The notes under the pieces: model-generated
What the model saw: only the letters and a program-made list of their open reading frames with translations
The model's database searches: none
What the model was told of the DNA's origin: nothing
Source: Methylomonas methanica
GTDB lineage: Bacteria; Pseudomonadota; Gammaproteobacteria; Methylococcales; Methylomonadaceae
Length of the DNA stretch: 47,454 bases
Assembly: GCF_001644035.1 (NCBI RefSeq)
Contig: NZ_LUUG01000101.1
Span: 1-47,454 of the forward strand
Direction: 5' to 3'
Part shown: one piece after another, positions 1 through 9,064 of the stretch
Layout of the letters: every line of letters begins with the position of its first letter
Numbering within the stretch: the first letter of the stretch is position 1
Position numbers and translations under genes: made by a program

Positions 1-210
1 TTTAAGTCACGGATTCAGGAATAAGTTGAAAACTGGCATATAAATTGAGTAAGTAATTAGGCGATATTGCAGATATTACGGATTATCTCGTATTGTTAAA
101 TGCCGCTAAATCCCTAAGTTTATTTGGGCTTACAAACCCTACATAAACTATTGAGGTATTACTCGGTTTTAAATAGTGACTTAACCTAACCATTTCCCAG
201 GGGGAATATT
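1..210. other. AT-rich leader upstream of smbP-like gene
   Basis: No gene is visible here. The stretch is AT-rich and presumably carries the promoter of the following gene, but I cannot assign -35/-10 boxes with confidence. A purine-rich ribosome binding site (caggggg) lies a few bases before the ATG at 211. Confidence 0.3.
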
Positions 211-546
211 ATGAAAACTACTGTAGCGCTGATTGCCAGCGCCTTATTAATTGCCAGCAGCAGCGTATTTGCCGAAGAACATGCTGCCGAATCGTTAAAA
301 CATGCCGAGCATGCGGTCACACACGGTAAAGCCGGTCATGCACCACAACTGGTGGAGCACGCGGAAAAAGCCTTGGCTCACGTCGATAAAGCGGAAAGCG
401 CAGCTAGCGGTGATGCTAAAGCGCACATTAGCGCAGGCAAAAAATCGCTGGAAGAAACCATAGCGCATGGCAAACAAAACCACGCTGAAGTAGCGACCAA
501 ACATGCCGAAGAAGCCGTGGGCCACTTCAAGGCAGGTAATATTTAA
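211..546 (+). CDS. smbP: SmbP-like small metal-binding protein
   Basis: A 111-residue secreted protein. Residues 1-21 form a signal peptide ending in VFA. The mature part is almost entirely helix-forming, rich in Ala, Glu, Lys and His, and repeats short units such as HAEHAVTHGKAGH, HAEKALAHVDKAE and HAEEAVGHFKAGN. This is the pattern of SmbP, the periplasmic copper/divalent-metal-binding four-helix bundle known from Nitrosomonas europaea. Histidines spaced along the helices would bind metal. It lies alone upstream of fae with about 140 bp between them. In a methane oxidiser a periplasmic copper buffer makes sense, but metal specificity cannot be read from sequence. A strong ribosome binding site supports the start. 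Confidence 0.85.
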   Translation: MKTTVALIASALLIASSSVFAEEHAAESLKHAEHAVTHGKAGHAPQLVEHAEKALAHVDKAESAASGDAKAHISAGKKSLEETIAHGKQNHAEVATKHAEEAVGHFKAGNI

Positions 547-684
547 AAAAACCCTAACGCAATACAAAACAGACAGAACGCATTTAATCGGCCATTCTGG
601 TATTTATCCGGACCGGCCGATTATAGATATTGAATATGTCAAAAATATTAATTACATTTTTTTGAAGAAAAGGGATTATTTAAA

Positions 685-1200
685 ATGGCAAAAATTACCA
701 ATTTGCGGGTTGGCGAATCTTTAGTCGGCGAAGGCAATGAAATTGCCCATATCGATTTAATCATTGGTCCGCGCGGCTCCGCGGCGGAAACTGCTTTTGC
801 AAACGCGCTAACCAATAACAAAGACGGCTTTTCGACCTTATTGGCTGTGGTCGCACCCAATTTACTGGTTAAACCCGCCACGATCTTGTTCAACAAAGTC
901 ACCATCAAAGGTTCGAAACAAGCCGTGCAAATTTTTGGACCGGCACAACGCGCGGTAGCCATTGCGGTAGCCGAATCGGTTGAAGAAGGCATTATTCCCG
1001 CCGACGAAGCCGACGATTTGTTTATTTCTGTGGGTGTATTCATTCACTGGCTGGCCGAAGACGACGCCAAAATCGAAGAATACAACTACAAAGCCACTAA
1101 GGAAGCAATTGCCCGCGCTGTCGCCGGTTTTCCAAGTGCTCAAGAAGTGATTGCCGCGAAGAAGGACGCCAAACATCCTTTCGCAACCAATAACGTGTAA
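685..1200 (+). CDS. fae: Formaldehyde-activating enzyme Fae
   Basis: A 171-residue cytoplasmic protein of the usual Fae length. Fae joins formaldehyde to tetrahydromethanopterin, giving methylene-H4MPT, the entry step of formaldehyde oxidation in methylotrophs. The N-terminus ([19 protein letters not shown]) and the block around [12 protein letters not shown] are diagnostic. His22 matches the catalytic histidine of Methylobacterium Fae. The [14 protein letters not shown] block and the C-terminal [15 protein letters not shown] block also fit. The start is preceded by an aaaaggg-type ribosome binding site. It appears monocistronic, and no other H4MPT-pathway gene is in this window. It is the best single indicator of a methylotroph host. 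Confidence 0.97.
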   Translation: MAKITNLRVGESLVGEGNEIAHIDLIIGPRGSAAETAFANALTNNKDGFSTLLAVVAPNLLVKPATILFNKVTIKGSKQAVQIFGPAQRAVAIAVAESVEEGIIPADEADDLFISVGVFIHWLAEDDAKIEEYNYKATKEAIARAVAGFPSAQEVIAAKKDAKHPFATNNV

Positions 1201-1336
1201 GGCTTGTAGCGATTCCAATCAGAGCCGTTTTGTGCGCGCAACACCAACCAATTTCCGCTTGAAACCAGCCTTGGCGGGTTTCTTCGATATGGCGCGACCC
1301 GCTAACTACGCGGCAAAACACTGATAACAAGGATCA

Positions 1337-1350
1337 GGCTATGCATAGCC
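1337..1350. promoter_or_regulatory. Perfect 14-bp palindrome upstream of dsbD
   Basis: GGCTATGCATAGCC is a perfect inverted repeat with no spacer, about 55 bp before the dsbD start. It could be an operator half-site pair, or it could be chance. No regulator is identified. Confidence 0.2.
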
Positions 1351-1404
1351 AAGCCGCCACCGAACTGTAAAATGCATGACTGCCGCTAATTCAGCAAATA
1401 TGGG

Positions 1405-3522
1405 GTGCATGTGCTTAATGTCTATCGCCTAATCCTTGGCATCACCCTAGTTTTGGGGATGTCATACACACAAGCTAGCCCCGGTCCGGAAGCTGCCACG
1501 GATCAAGTAAGAGCCAGCCTGATCAGCTCTCATTCTGCCGTGCATCCTGGCGATGAGATATTGATCGGCGTGCACCAGCAGATTATTCCGCATTGGCACA
1601 CTTACTGGAAAAATCCTGGCGACTCGGGCCTACCAACCAAGATTCAATACCAACTGCCACCGGGCTGGTCGGTGGGCGAGATCCAATGGCCTACGCCTAG
1701 CAAAATTATACTGGGGCCGGTAGTCAATTATGGCTATCACGATGCGGTCACCCTACTCTCGTCGCTGCGGGTAGCCGAGGATGCAGAAGTTGGCAGAGAT
1801 TGGCCAATATCAGCAAAGGCGAAATGGTTGGTTTGCGAGGAGGCCTGCATTCCCCAGGAGGTGGAATTAGCAATACAGTTGCCGGTAGTCGCCAAGGGAG
1901 TAGCGGTCGGCCCTGCCCATCCTTTGATCACAGCCGCCCAAAATTCCTGGCCTGTTGTATTACCCTGGCAAGCCAGCTTGCTTGAGGGTCCGGCCGGCAC
2001 GCTCCGGTTACACCTAAGTGGCGAGCAGCTGCCTGCACCGGACCAGCAAGCGCTAGCGTTCTATCCCGACCAATGGGGACCGATTTCCCATGCTGGCGAG
2101 CAAATAACAACCTTAGTCGACCATGGCCTCGACATCAGTTTGCAAGTAGGTGACCAGCCATTAACCCCAGGACAAACGCTGAACGGCGTGCTGACGGTAG
2201 GGAGCGGCGACGCTTTACGCGCTTATCAGATCAGCGCGGTGTGGCCTGGCTCTGCAAATGCCATCCAGGCAGAGCCCGATCCGGCTTTGGCCGGTCAAAG
2301 TTTGCCGACCGCGCTATTACTCGCTTTGGCTGGCGGTCTGATATTGAATCTGATGCCCTGCGTATTTCCCGTGTTGTCGTTAAAAGCCCTGGCATTGATA
2401 GAACAAGCTGCCCACGACCCCAGCAAAACTCGCAGACACGGCTGGGCCTACCTGGCTGGTATCCTGGTCAGTTTCACCGCATTGGCAGCTGTATTGGTCG
2501 CGCTCAAAACCGGGGGAGCCAGCATCGGCTGGGGATTTCAATTTCAGTCGCCATCGTTCGTATTGATACTGGCCTATTTGATATTTGCGGTCGGGTTAAG
2601 CTTGTCGGGCGTGTTCGATATCGGCGCCGGCATCACCGGCTTTGGCAACCAATTGGCAACTCGATCCGGCTATTCCGGGAGCTTTTTCACCGGTGTATTG
2701 GCTGCGATCGTGGCAACCCCCTGCACCGCACCCTTCATGGGCGCAGCGCTCGGCTTTGCGATAACCCAACCACCGGCGACGATGATCGCCGTGTTCCTGA
2801 GTTTAGGCACGGGACTGGCCCTACCCTACTGGCTGCTTTGCCAGTGGCCGATTTTACAACGCTGGTTGCCTAAACCCGGTGCATGGATGGACACCTTGAA
2901 ACAAGGACTAGCCTTTCCAATGTATGCCACCGCTGCTTGGCTGATTTGGGTACTGGCGCGTCAAACTGGCCCGGCGGCCGTTGCGGGTGCCTTGGGTGGC
3001 TGTGTTTTGATTGCCCTCGCCGTCTGGTTGTTTCGGATTAGCCGCAACGCCACCCAAATTAAACGCCTTATTCTCAATACCGGCGCCAGCCTCATTTTGC
3101 TACTGGCTTTTGTCGCGGGCGAACTAGGCATCGAGGCCCCGATAAACACGGCCTATCCAACTGATGCCAAAAATCAAAACTGGCAAGCTTACAGTGCTGA
3201 AAAATTGGCCCAATTACGTAGTGAAGGCAAACCGGTATTCGTCAATTTCACCGCCGACTGGTGCATCACCTGCTTGGTCAACGAACGTGTTGCATTGAGT
3301 AGCGAAGCGGTTCGCGGCGCGTTTCGCGATACCGAGGTTACCTACCTAAAAGGCGACTGGACCAACCGCGATGCGGATATCGCCAAGGTATTGAGCCAAT
3401 TTGGTCGCAGCGGCGTGCCCTTGTACTTGTATTTCGGACCGGGAGCGCAGGAGGCGACGGTATTACCGCAAATCCTGACCCCCGATCTCGTTATCGGCGC
3501 CATTCAAGGCGCTCGTCTTTAA
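1405..3522 (+). CDS. dsbD: DsbD-family protein-disulfide reductase
   Basis: A 705-residue membrane protein that moves electrons from cytoplasmic thioredoxin to periplasmic thiols. Domains in order: signal sequence (about 1-24); periplasmic beta-sandwich domain (about 30-285) with a CxxxC pair at Cys144/Cys148; a multi-helix membrane domain (about 300-575) with the conserved cysteines in NLMPCVFP (Cys319) and VATPCTAPF (Cys440); and a C-terminal thioredoxin-like domain with DWCITC (Cys620/Cys623). All three redox modules are present. The start is GTG at 1405; a second GTG at 1411 is possible. The CxxxC spacing and length resemble the ScsB-like branch. The thioredoxin-like gene 20 bp downstream is a likely substrate or partner. 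Confidence 0.92.
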   Translation: MHVLNVYRLILGITLVLGMSYTQASPGPEAATDQVRASLISSHSAVHPGDEILIGVHQQIIPHWHTYWKNPGDSGLPTKIQYQLPPGWSVGEIQWPTPSKIILGPVVNYGYHDAVTLLSSLRVAEDAEVGRDWPISAKAKWLVCEEACIPQEVELAIQLPVVAKGVAVGPAHPLITAAQNSWPVVLPWQASLLEGPAGTLRLHLSGEQLPAPDQQALAFYPDQWGPISHAGEQITTLVDHGLDISLQVGDQPLTPGQTLNGVLTVGSGDALRAYQISAVWPGSANAIQAEPDPALAGQSLPTALLLALAGGLILNLMPCVFPVLSLKALALIEQAAHDPSKTRRHGWAYLAGILVSFTALAAVLVALKTGGASIGWGFQFQSPSFVLILAYLIFAVGLSLSGVFDIGAGITGFGNQLATRSGYSGSFFTGVLAAIVATPCTAPFMGAALGFAITQPPATMIAVFLSLGTGLALPYWLLCQWPILQRWLPKPGAWMDTLKQGLAFPMYATAAWLIWVLARQTGPAAVAGALGGCVLIALAVWLFRISRNATQIKRLILNTGASLILLLAFVAGELGIEAPINTAYPTDAKNQNWQAYSAEKLAQLRSEGKPVFVNFTADWCITCLVNERVALSSEAVRGAFRDTEVTYLKGDWTNRDADIAKVLSQFGRSGVPLYLYFGPGAQEATVLPQILTPDLVIGAIQGARL

Positions 3523-3542
3523 CCATCAGCAATGGAGTATTT

Positions 3543-4160
3543 ATGATTTCTCAGCGTTTGTTCGGATTGATGACCCTTAGTTTCATGCTATTACTGCCGG
3601 CCCCTGCAAAAGCAGAACCGGTGGTAGGCCAGCAGGCACCGACGTTTTCTGCGGCGGCGGCCGAGGGCGGCACCTTGAATTTGGCGGCTCTGCGCGGCAA
3701 AACCGTGATTCTGGAATGGACCAATGCCGACTGCCCTTTTGTGCAAAAACATTACCAATCCGGCAATATTCCCAATTTGCAAAAACAGGCCCAGAGCCAA
3801 AACATCGTCTGGTTGCAAGTCATTTCTTCCGCTCCCGGCAAACAGGGCTTTGTCGACGCGGCAACCGCAAAAAAGCTCAATCAAGAGCGTAACGCCACAC
3901 CAGCCAACACCCTGTTCGATCCGGATGGATCCGTAGGCAAATTGTACGGTGCCACTAACACGCCGCAATTGTTCATCATCGATTCCAAAGGGGTTTTGCT
4001 TTACAAGGGTGGTATAGACAGCATTGCCTCTGCAGACCAGGCCGACATCGCGACGGCTGAAAATTATATTGCTTCAGCACTAAAAGAACTGGCGGCGGGT
4101 AAAGCCATCAGCAAAGCGGTGACCAAGCCTTACGGGTGTACCGTTAAATATGCCGGGTGA
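3543..4160 (+). CDS. Secreted thioredoxin-like (redoxin) family protein
   Basis: A 205-residue protein with a signal peptide (about 1-24, ending in AKA) and a thioredoxin/AhpC-like fold. The motif WTNADCPFVQKHY holds one cysteine where thioredoxins have CxxC, so it is of the single-Cys redoxin type. A second cysteine lies near the C-terminus (YGCTVKY). The GATNTPQLFIIDSKG block contains the cis-Pro that faces the active site in this fold. It starts 20 bp after dsbD and is probably cotranscribed, so DsbD may reduce it. The exact substrate is unknown. Confidence 0.85.
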   Translation: MISQRLFGLMTLSFMLLLPAPAKAEPVVGQQAPTFSAAAAEGGTLNLAALRGKTVILEWTNADCPFVQKHYQSGNIPNLQKQAQSQNIVWLQVISSAPGKQGFVDAATAKKLNQERNATPANTLFDPDGSVGKLYGATNTPQLFIIDSKGVLLYKGGIDSIASADQADIATAENYIASALKELAAGKAISKAVTKPYGCTVKYAG

Positions 4161-4238
4161 TACCTGTATTGGATGAAATTACCTTTCATGCGATGGGCAG
4201 AGACGCAAATCTTGTCTGTCTGCCCTGGTCACCACCGT

Positions 4239-5495
4239 ATGAGCCGATTACTGCTCGCTACGCTAATTCTGCTATCGGCTTGCGCTCCCAAAGAGTATTT
4301 CCGTACCGATATCGGTGCAACACCTTGTCTATCCAATGCCGGAACGGATTGTAGCGCGGCAAATTTAGTCTTCAACCAGCAAGATGACTACACCTTGGGC
4401 TTCGTGGAATTTGACGACGATGGCCGCTTCTACGATCAACGCCAGGCCGACGCATTGCTGAATAGCTTACAAGGCAGCCAGCAGCCGCAATATGTGGTGC
4501 TTTATACCCACGGCTGGCACCATAATGCTAAGGACAGCGATAATAACGTCCGCCGTTTCAAGGAAAGTTTACGCGACATCAAACTGCGCAACCCGGACTA
4601 CCGAGTCGTGGGCGTATATCTGGGCTGGCGCGGAGAAACCGTGGAAACGCCCTGGCTGCGAGCCTTGACCTTTTGGGGCCGGCGCTCGGTCAGCGAACGC
4701 CTGGGCCAAAAGCAATTTCTTGATTTCTTATTGAATGTCGAGGCTGTCGTCAAACACGATGCCGATCCGAATAACCGCTTGCTGACCATAGGCCATAGTT
4801 TGGGAGCATCCGTGATGTTAAACGCACTGCAACCGGTCTGGCTGCAACGTTTGCAGCAGGGACGTGGCGATCAAGCCCGTTTTGGCGATCTGGTGTTGCT
4901 GGTTAATCCGGCGGTTGAAGCCCGACGCTTTGCCGATCTGCGCGCAGCGGTTCGTCGAGTCGCTGCAACGAATCAGCTTGAGCATACCAAGCCGATAGTG
5001 GTGGTTGCCGGTTCGGAAGCCGACAACATCACCAAAAACATGTTTACCTACAGCAGGGCCGTGCCGGCCTGGTTCGAGTCGGTCTTTAACCCGGCAGAGC
5101 AGGTGGACATGCAGGGCGCAACGCAGTGGGATTTGGCCGCGACCGCCGTCGGACATTTTCGCAGTTTTATCACTCATCGTTTGGAAGCGACAGCTGCTAC
5201 ATCGACAAATCAGGCGTGTACAGTCGATACCGCTAGCGGCGTGCATGCGTCGCTCAATACATTAATGCTGACTGGACCGGAAGGGATTATGGCCAGCGCC
5301 GCGGTTTGGCGCGTAGCTGACGGCTTGCAATTGCGTCCAGTCGCCGAGGTGCCGATGGACGATCCATTATGGGTGGTGCAGACCGATAAATACGTGCTGC
5401 CCAATCACGGTTTCATGGCGCAAAAGCCGTTCTGGTGTTTTATCGACCGGGCATTGGGTTTGACGGGTTCAGAACAAACGTATGCACGGCAGTGA
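4239..5495 (+). CDS. Lipoprotein with alpha/beta-hydrolase fold
   Basis: A 418-residue protein from the ATG at 4239. This start is chosen because it gives a clean lipoprotein signal (MSRLLLATLILLSACAP, lipobox LSAC). An in-frame ATG at 4173 would add 22 residues in front. The body has LYTHGWHHNAKDSDNN, resembling an oxyanion-hole strand, and IGHSLGASVML, a nucleophile elbow (GxSxG with Ser), as in serine esterases/lipases. The C-terminal 80 residues match no family I know. It begins shortly after the redoxin gene and may share its transcript. The substrate is unknown; the lipid anchor places it at the cell envelope. Confidence 0.72.
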   Translation: MSRLLLATLILLSACAPKEYFRTDIGATPCLSNAGTDCSAANLVFNQQDDYTLGFVEFDDDGRFYDQRQADALLNSLQGSQQPQYVVLYTHGWHHNAKDSDNNVRRFKESLRDIKLRNPDYRVVGVYLGWRGETVETPWLRALTFWGRRSVSERLGQKQFLDFLLNVEAVVKHDADPNNRLLTIGHSLGASVMLNALQPVWLQRLQQGRGDQARFGDLVLLVNPAVEARRFADLRAAVRRVAATNQLEHTKPIVVVAGSEADNITKNMFTYSRAVPAWFESVFNPAEQVDMQGATQWDLAATAVGHFRSFITHRLEATAATSTNQACTVDTASGVHASLNTLMLTGPEGIMASAAVWRVADGLQLRPVAEVPMDDPLWVVQTDKYVLPNHGFMAQKPFWCFIDRALGLTGSEQTYARQ

Positions 5496-5521
5496 ACCTT
5501 TAAGTTAGTGTAATAACCGGT

Positions 5522-6097
5522 TTATTTAGGCCTGACATCGCCCGGATACCAAAACTGGCTGTGACATTGCTCGCAAGCTTGTTCGACTTCGCCGCCGGCT
5601 TTTTCCAGTTCCTCGACGTTTTTCGCGGCTATCGCCACCAGTAAACCTTGCGCAGCGCTTTGCAGGCTTTGCGTGCGTTGTACAAATTCCTGACGATGCT
5701 CGGTAATCAAGGTTTTGATCGCAGCTGCCGACAGTTCCGCGCCGCCGCTGGAGGTGACAGCATTAGCGGCCGCGATAGGCCGGTCTTCGATCAGCAATAG
5801 ATTCGCGGCTTCGGCCACGGCCAGGGCGTGTTGCCGCAGCAGTCGCCAGTCTTCGTCGGTGTGCGGCTGACGTTCCTCGGTGCCGCTAGCCGTGCTGACC
5901 GAGGATACCGAGTTCCAGACGAAATCTATGTTCGGGTCAATGATCGAGGTCATGATCTCTTGCAGCGTCGCGACCGGTTTGAAAGGAACTGGTGGGGCAG
6001 CAGGTTCGGTAGTAGCCGGATTGCAAGCCATCAACAGACTGGCGGACGCCAAGCTGCCGGCGAGAAGTTTTAAACGTAAATCAGATGGTTTGAACAT
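5522..6097 (-). CDS. Lipoprotein c-type cytochrome (cytochrome c'-like)
   Basis: A 191-residue protein. A TTG two codons upstream also opens the frame, but the ATG at 6097 is preferred. The N-terminus is a lipoprotein signal ending in SLLMAC. The rest is predicted helical, and one heme-binding CxxCH motif (ACEQCHSQFWYPG) sits close to the C-terminus. That is the arrangement of class II cytochromes (cytochrome c', cytochrome b562-like bundles). It is the last gene of a minus-strand run, 77 bp after the DUF6644-like gene. It may pass electrons to or from the membrane proteins of the same operon; this is inference. Confidence 0.78.
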   Translation of the reverse strand: MFKPSDLRLKLLAGSLASASLLMACNPATTEPAAPPVPFKPVATLQEIMTSIIDPNIDFVWNSVSSVSTASGTEERQPHTDEDWRLLRQHALAVAEAANLLLIEDRPIAAANAVTSSGGAELSAAAIKTLITEHRQEFVQRTQSLQSAAQGLLVAIAAKNVEELEKAGGEVEQACEQCHSQFWYPGDVRPK

Positions 6098-6174
6098 AGG
6101 CAATCCCGTTGCGAATTGACGAAGACGCAGGTTTTATAGTGGGACGTCTTCAAACGAAAATGGATGAATCGGCG

Positions 6175-6651
6175 TTAAGCAAAAAAGCCGATAAAACGCC
6201 CGGCAAAGGCCACGCCCAGCCATAGGCTCAATGCCAGGCCGCCGGTGGCTTTTGCCAGCCAGATTTTGTTGGAGTCGCGGGCCGCAACCCAGCGGTAGAG
6301 GGTGAAATACACCAGCAAAGCCAAACCCAACAGGATAAATTTGGCCCAAAAGAAATCGTTGGAGTAGTAACTGGTGGCTGCCGGGATGAAGATCAGCAAG
6401 CCCGATACCGCTAACAGGATCAGGCCGGTCCAGAATAATTTGCGAGTGCTGCGTTGAATTTCCGTGAGCGGCACGGAACGTAAACCCAGGCCGAGTAAAT
6501 TCAGACTGGTCAACAGCACCGATGCCAGCAGCAAGATCATGCCGGCGATATGGCCCAGTTCCAATACCGCGCAGAACAAATGGTCCAGGCTACCTATGAA
6601 GCGGCCAAACGCGCTGGATTGCAAAGCTTTGAAGAGTTCGAAGACAGACAT
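6175..6651 (-). CDS. DUF6644-like membrane protein, copy 2
   Basis: A 158-residue integral membrane protein with about four helices. The start at 6651 (MSVFELFKAL) is chosen because the in-frame extension upstream lies inside the neighbouring gene and is not hydrophobic. It matches its upstream neighbour in layout: a short amphipathic start, a first helix carrying a His (LELGHIAGMILL), a loop, and three more helices. This fits DUF6644, a family without a known function. The buried His could be a heme or metal ligand, but a second ligand is not certain. The gap to copy 1 is only 5 bp. Confidence 0.7.
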   Translation of the reverse strand: MSVFELFKALQSSAFGRFIGSLDHLFCAVLELGHIAGMILLLASVLLTSLNLLGLGLRSVPLTEIQRSTRKLFWTGLILLAVSGLLIFIPAATSYYSNDFFWAKFILLGLALLVYFTLYRWVAARDSNKIWLAKATGGLALSLWLGVAFAGRFIGFFA

Positions 6652-6656
6652 AAGGC

Positions 6657-7154
6657 TTATTGGTAACTCAAGTAAGGGATCAAACGCCCGGCGATGACCA
6701 CCAGGCTCCACAAAGTCAACGAAGTGACGCCGGCAAAGCGCACTGCTGACGGTAGCGTGGCTGCATTGCCCCAATGCCCGACGTCGCGGCCCCATTTCAA
6801 TTCAAACCACAAGGCATTGATGCCGGCCAAGGCGATAAAGCCCAGCTTGTAGAAAAACACCGGCAACGTGATAATTTTTGCGGCGGTGGCTACGAACAGC
6901 AAAATTCCGGTCACGAAGATGATTAAAAACCCGACCAGCAACCATGGTCTGAGCGGATGCAAGACTTGCCCAACCGGCACCTGTGGCAGAAATAGCCCGA
7001 GCAGGCGCAGATCAACAAAAAACAGCAAACCCAAGGCAACTGCCAGACCGATCAAATGCAGGCCTTCGATCAGCGGAAACATGTACACCGACTCGCGCAG
7101 CCCTGTGCCGAACTCGGAGTCGTTAAGAAGTTGGGCAAATTCGACTAATGACAT
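6657..7154 (-). CDS. DUF6644-like membrane protein, copy 1
   Basis: A 165-residue membrane protein. The start at 7154 (MSLVEFAQLLND) is preferred over the longer frame, which overlaps the preceding gene. It has four to five hydrophobic helices. The first carries a His in FPLIEGLHLIGLAVALGLLF, followed by FVDLRLLGL. The same His-in-helix-1 pattern is seen in the adjacent copy, so the pair probably arose by duplication or forms a heterodimer. DUF6644 proteins are uncharacterised. It lies within a compact operon with secreted proteins and a cytochrome. Confidence 0.7.
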   Translation of the reverse strand: MSLVEFAQLLNDSEFGTGLRESVYMFPLIEGLHLIGLAVALGLLFFVDLRLLGLFLPQVPVGQVLHPLRPWLLVGFLIIFVTGILLFVATAAKIITLPVFFYKLGFIALAGINALWFELKWGRDVGHWGNAATLPSAVRFAGVTSLTLWSLVVIAGRLIPYLSYQ

Positions 7155-7161
7155 GATGACC

Positions 7162-8202
7162 CTATTTTTTCGGTTCTTCAGCGGCGACGAGTCCGAAGCC
7201 GCCATTGTTCTCGGCGCAGATGCGTTCGTATTGATCCAGGATAGGCTCTTTAAGCATCACCTTGCCGGTGTAATTGGCCGGTTCGACCTCGAAGTGCCAG
7301 CCGTTGGGCTGATCCTTTGCGGTCCATTTGCGGGCCGGCACCGTCACGGTAAACGGCCGGGTATAGACGGTCGGGTCGGTCAATACCGCTTCGTAGGTAT
7401 AGCGGTCGCCATCGTTACTAAAAATGTACCGTTCCTGGATATGGCCGTTTTCGCTGATAAACTCGCCGGAGCGCCCGAACAATGCTTTGCCGTTTTGATT
7501 GGTAACGTCCACCACCAGCGTATTGCCTTCCCAATGGCCGCGCGAATCGCCGTTCCACAGTTTAATGTTGCCCGGCAAATGCGGCTTGCCGTCCAGGTGA
7601 ATGATGCGGGTGCCGGAGTTGAATTGAAACAACACATACCCCGGATATTGGCTGATTTCGTAACCATGCCAAAACAAGGATTTCGGAATGCCGCCCGGTG
7701 CGCAGCGCGCCAGGGGTTCGATGTATTCCGGTTTGATTGGGTCGTGGAAATGCGCCTGAAAATCCTTGACCTTTTCCAGCGCCCAAGGTTGAAAGGGCAC
7801 CTGACCGTCGGCCGGGTCGCTGACCCGGCTGGGCGCGCGCTCCTCGCGCGGACCTTTTGCCACCCGATTGGGATTGGGGTCGTTAAGGATGCCGCCTTGC
7901 GGATCGGTAAAATTATTATGGTTGGCGATGGTGTTGGACCAATGGCCTTGCACGTCCGGTTGGCCGTCGGCGGTTTTCGGGCCGGTCCATTTGCCGGAGA
8001 CGATTTTCGGGAAACTTCTTTCCTGTTCGATGCCGGGGCCGCCCAGTTTTAGCGGTTTGGTAGCCGGTTGAGCCGGTTTTGCAGCTGGTGCTTCCGGTTT
8101 TTTTGTCTCGTCCGCAGCGAATATGCTAGGCGCGGCGATAAGCATTACGCTGATGGCCAGCCCGGAAACTAGCGCCGAGCGACTTGCATTAATTTGTGTC
8201 AT
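7162..8202 (-). CDS. Secreted protein of unknown function (GDSRGHWEG family), B
   Basis: A 346-residue protein with a signal peptide (about 1-29, ending in IFAAD) and a low-complexity Pro/Ala/Lys linker (about 31-50). The rest is predicted beta-rich. It holds the block WNGDSRGHWEGNTLVVDV, which recurs nearly unchanged in the upstream neighbour, as do TNQNGKALFGRSGEF-like and ERYIFSNDGD-like segments. I recognise the pattern as a widespread proteobacterial family without a known role. The start is supported by gaggacgtt before the ATG. It is the third gene of the minus-strand operon. Confidence 0.68.
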   Translation of the reverse strand: MTQINASRSALVSGLAISVMLIAAPSIFAADETKKPEAPAAKPAQPATKPLKLGGPGIEQERSFPKIVSGKWTGPKTADGQPDVQGHWSNTIANHNNFTDPQGGILNDPNPNRVAKGPREERAPSRVSDPADGQVPFQPWALEKVKDFQAHFHDPIKPEYIEPLARCAPGGIPKSLFWHGYEISQYPGYVLFQFNSGTRIIHLDGKPHLPGNIKLWNGDSRGHWEGNTLVVDVTNQNGKALFGRSGEFISENGHIQERYIFSNDGDRYTYEAVLTDPTVYTRPFTVTVPARKWTAKDQPNGWHFEVEPANYTGKVMLKEPILDQYERICAENNGGFGLVAAEEPKK

Positions 8203-8226
8203 AACGTCCTCGTCTGGTATCCGGCT

Positions 8227-9033
8227 TTAAGGTTTATTCGGTTTGGGCGGATAGGCGTCGTCGTAGTCCAGCGTGAAGCGGTAGTCCTCGATCAACTGAA
8301 AATCCTTCTCCCGGTGCCGGTGCAAAATCACCGATAGATTCCAGGGCTTGCTGAATACCTTGGGGTCTTCCACGGTGGCTTTATATTCGACGGTGTTGGG
8401 GTCGATAAACGCCCATTTTTCGACGACACGCAGCGCGTCGCTGTGATAATTGCCGGCCCGGTCGAACCAGGTTTTGTCGTTGAAATGCTTGACGTCGACC
8501 ACCAGCGTATCGCCTTCCCAATGGCCGCGTGAATCGCCCAGCCACCAGTCGTACGGGTCTTTCGGATGATCGGTTTCGTTGGTGTGTATGGTCCGTACCG
8601 AATGACCGAATTGGTGGACCAAGGTCAGGTCTTGTTTGCGCTGGAAGATTTGAAAGGGTTCCGGGTAATAAATGCCGCGCGGCACACCCAGCGTGTAGCC
8701 TTTAAGTGCAGGGTCCAGCGTGTCGCGCGCCGCGAAGTTTTTCTTTTTTTGCTCCAGTGCGGCAGGCAAATAAGGCAGGTAATGGCCTTCGACGATGCCG
8801 GCGCCGGGCGGGGCGTCCTTGCGGTTGCTGTGCGGCTCCAGGTCGTAATCGGCGGCACTGGTGGTTTGCCAAATGCCGGAAAAGTCGGGTTTGCCGTTGG
8901 CAAGCCGGGGAATTTTAGGGTTGGCCGCACCGGCGTCGCCGGTTGCCAAAAACAGCAAAATCAAGCCACTGGCCAGCATCAGTACGATTTGCAGCGATGA
9001 CGGACCGCTATTGGGTGAACTCATTGAGGACAT
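8227..9033 (-). CDS. Secreted protein of unknown function (GDSRGHWEG family), A
   Basis: A 268-residue protein with an N-terminal hydrophobic segment (about 15-36) ending in GDAGAA, probably a signal peptide. The region PRLANGKPDFSGIW resembles the N-terminus of a family often seen beside DUF6152 genes. The core block LGDSRGHWEGDTLVVDV is shared with the neighbour downstream, marking the two as paralogues. A second ATG three codons in (9024) sits at better distance from the ggag site and may be the real start. Function unknown; probably periplasmic. Confidence 0.66.
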   Translation of the reverse strand: MSSMSSPNSGPSSLQIVLMLASGLILLFLATGDAGAANPKIPRLANGKPDFSGIWQTTSAADYDLEPHSNRKDAPPGAGIVEGHYLPYLPAALEQKKKNFAARDTLDPALKGYTLGVPRGIYYPEPFQIFQRKQDLTLVHQFGHSVRTIHTNETDHPKDPYDWWLGDSRGHWEGDTLVVDVKHFNDKTWFDRAGNYHSDALRVVEKWAFIDPNTVEYKATVEDPKVFSKPWNLSVILHRHREKDFQLIEDYRFTLDYDDAYPPKPNKP

Positions 9034-9064
9034 ACTCCGTTATATTTCGTTAATTCCGATTTGT

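Noticed and set aside
6868..8052. 394-codon plus-strand open frame
   Set aside because: It is antisense to the secreted protein and DUF6644-like genes, which have signal peptides, membrane helices and ribosome binding sites; its own translation shows no domain.
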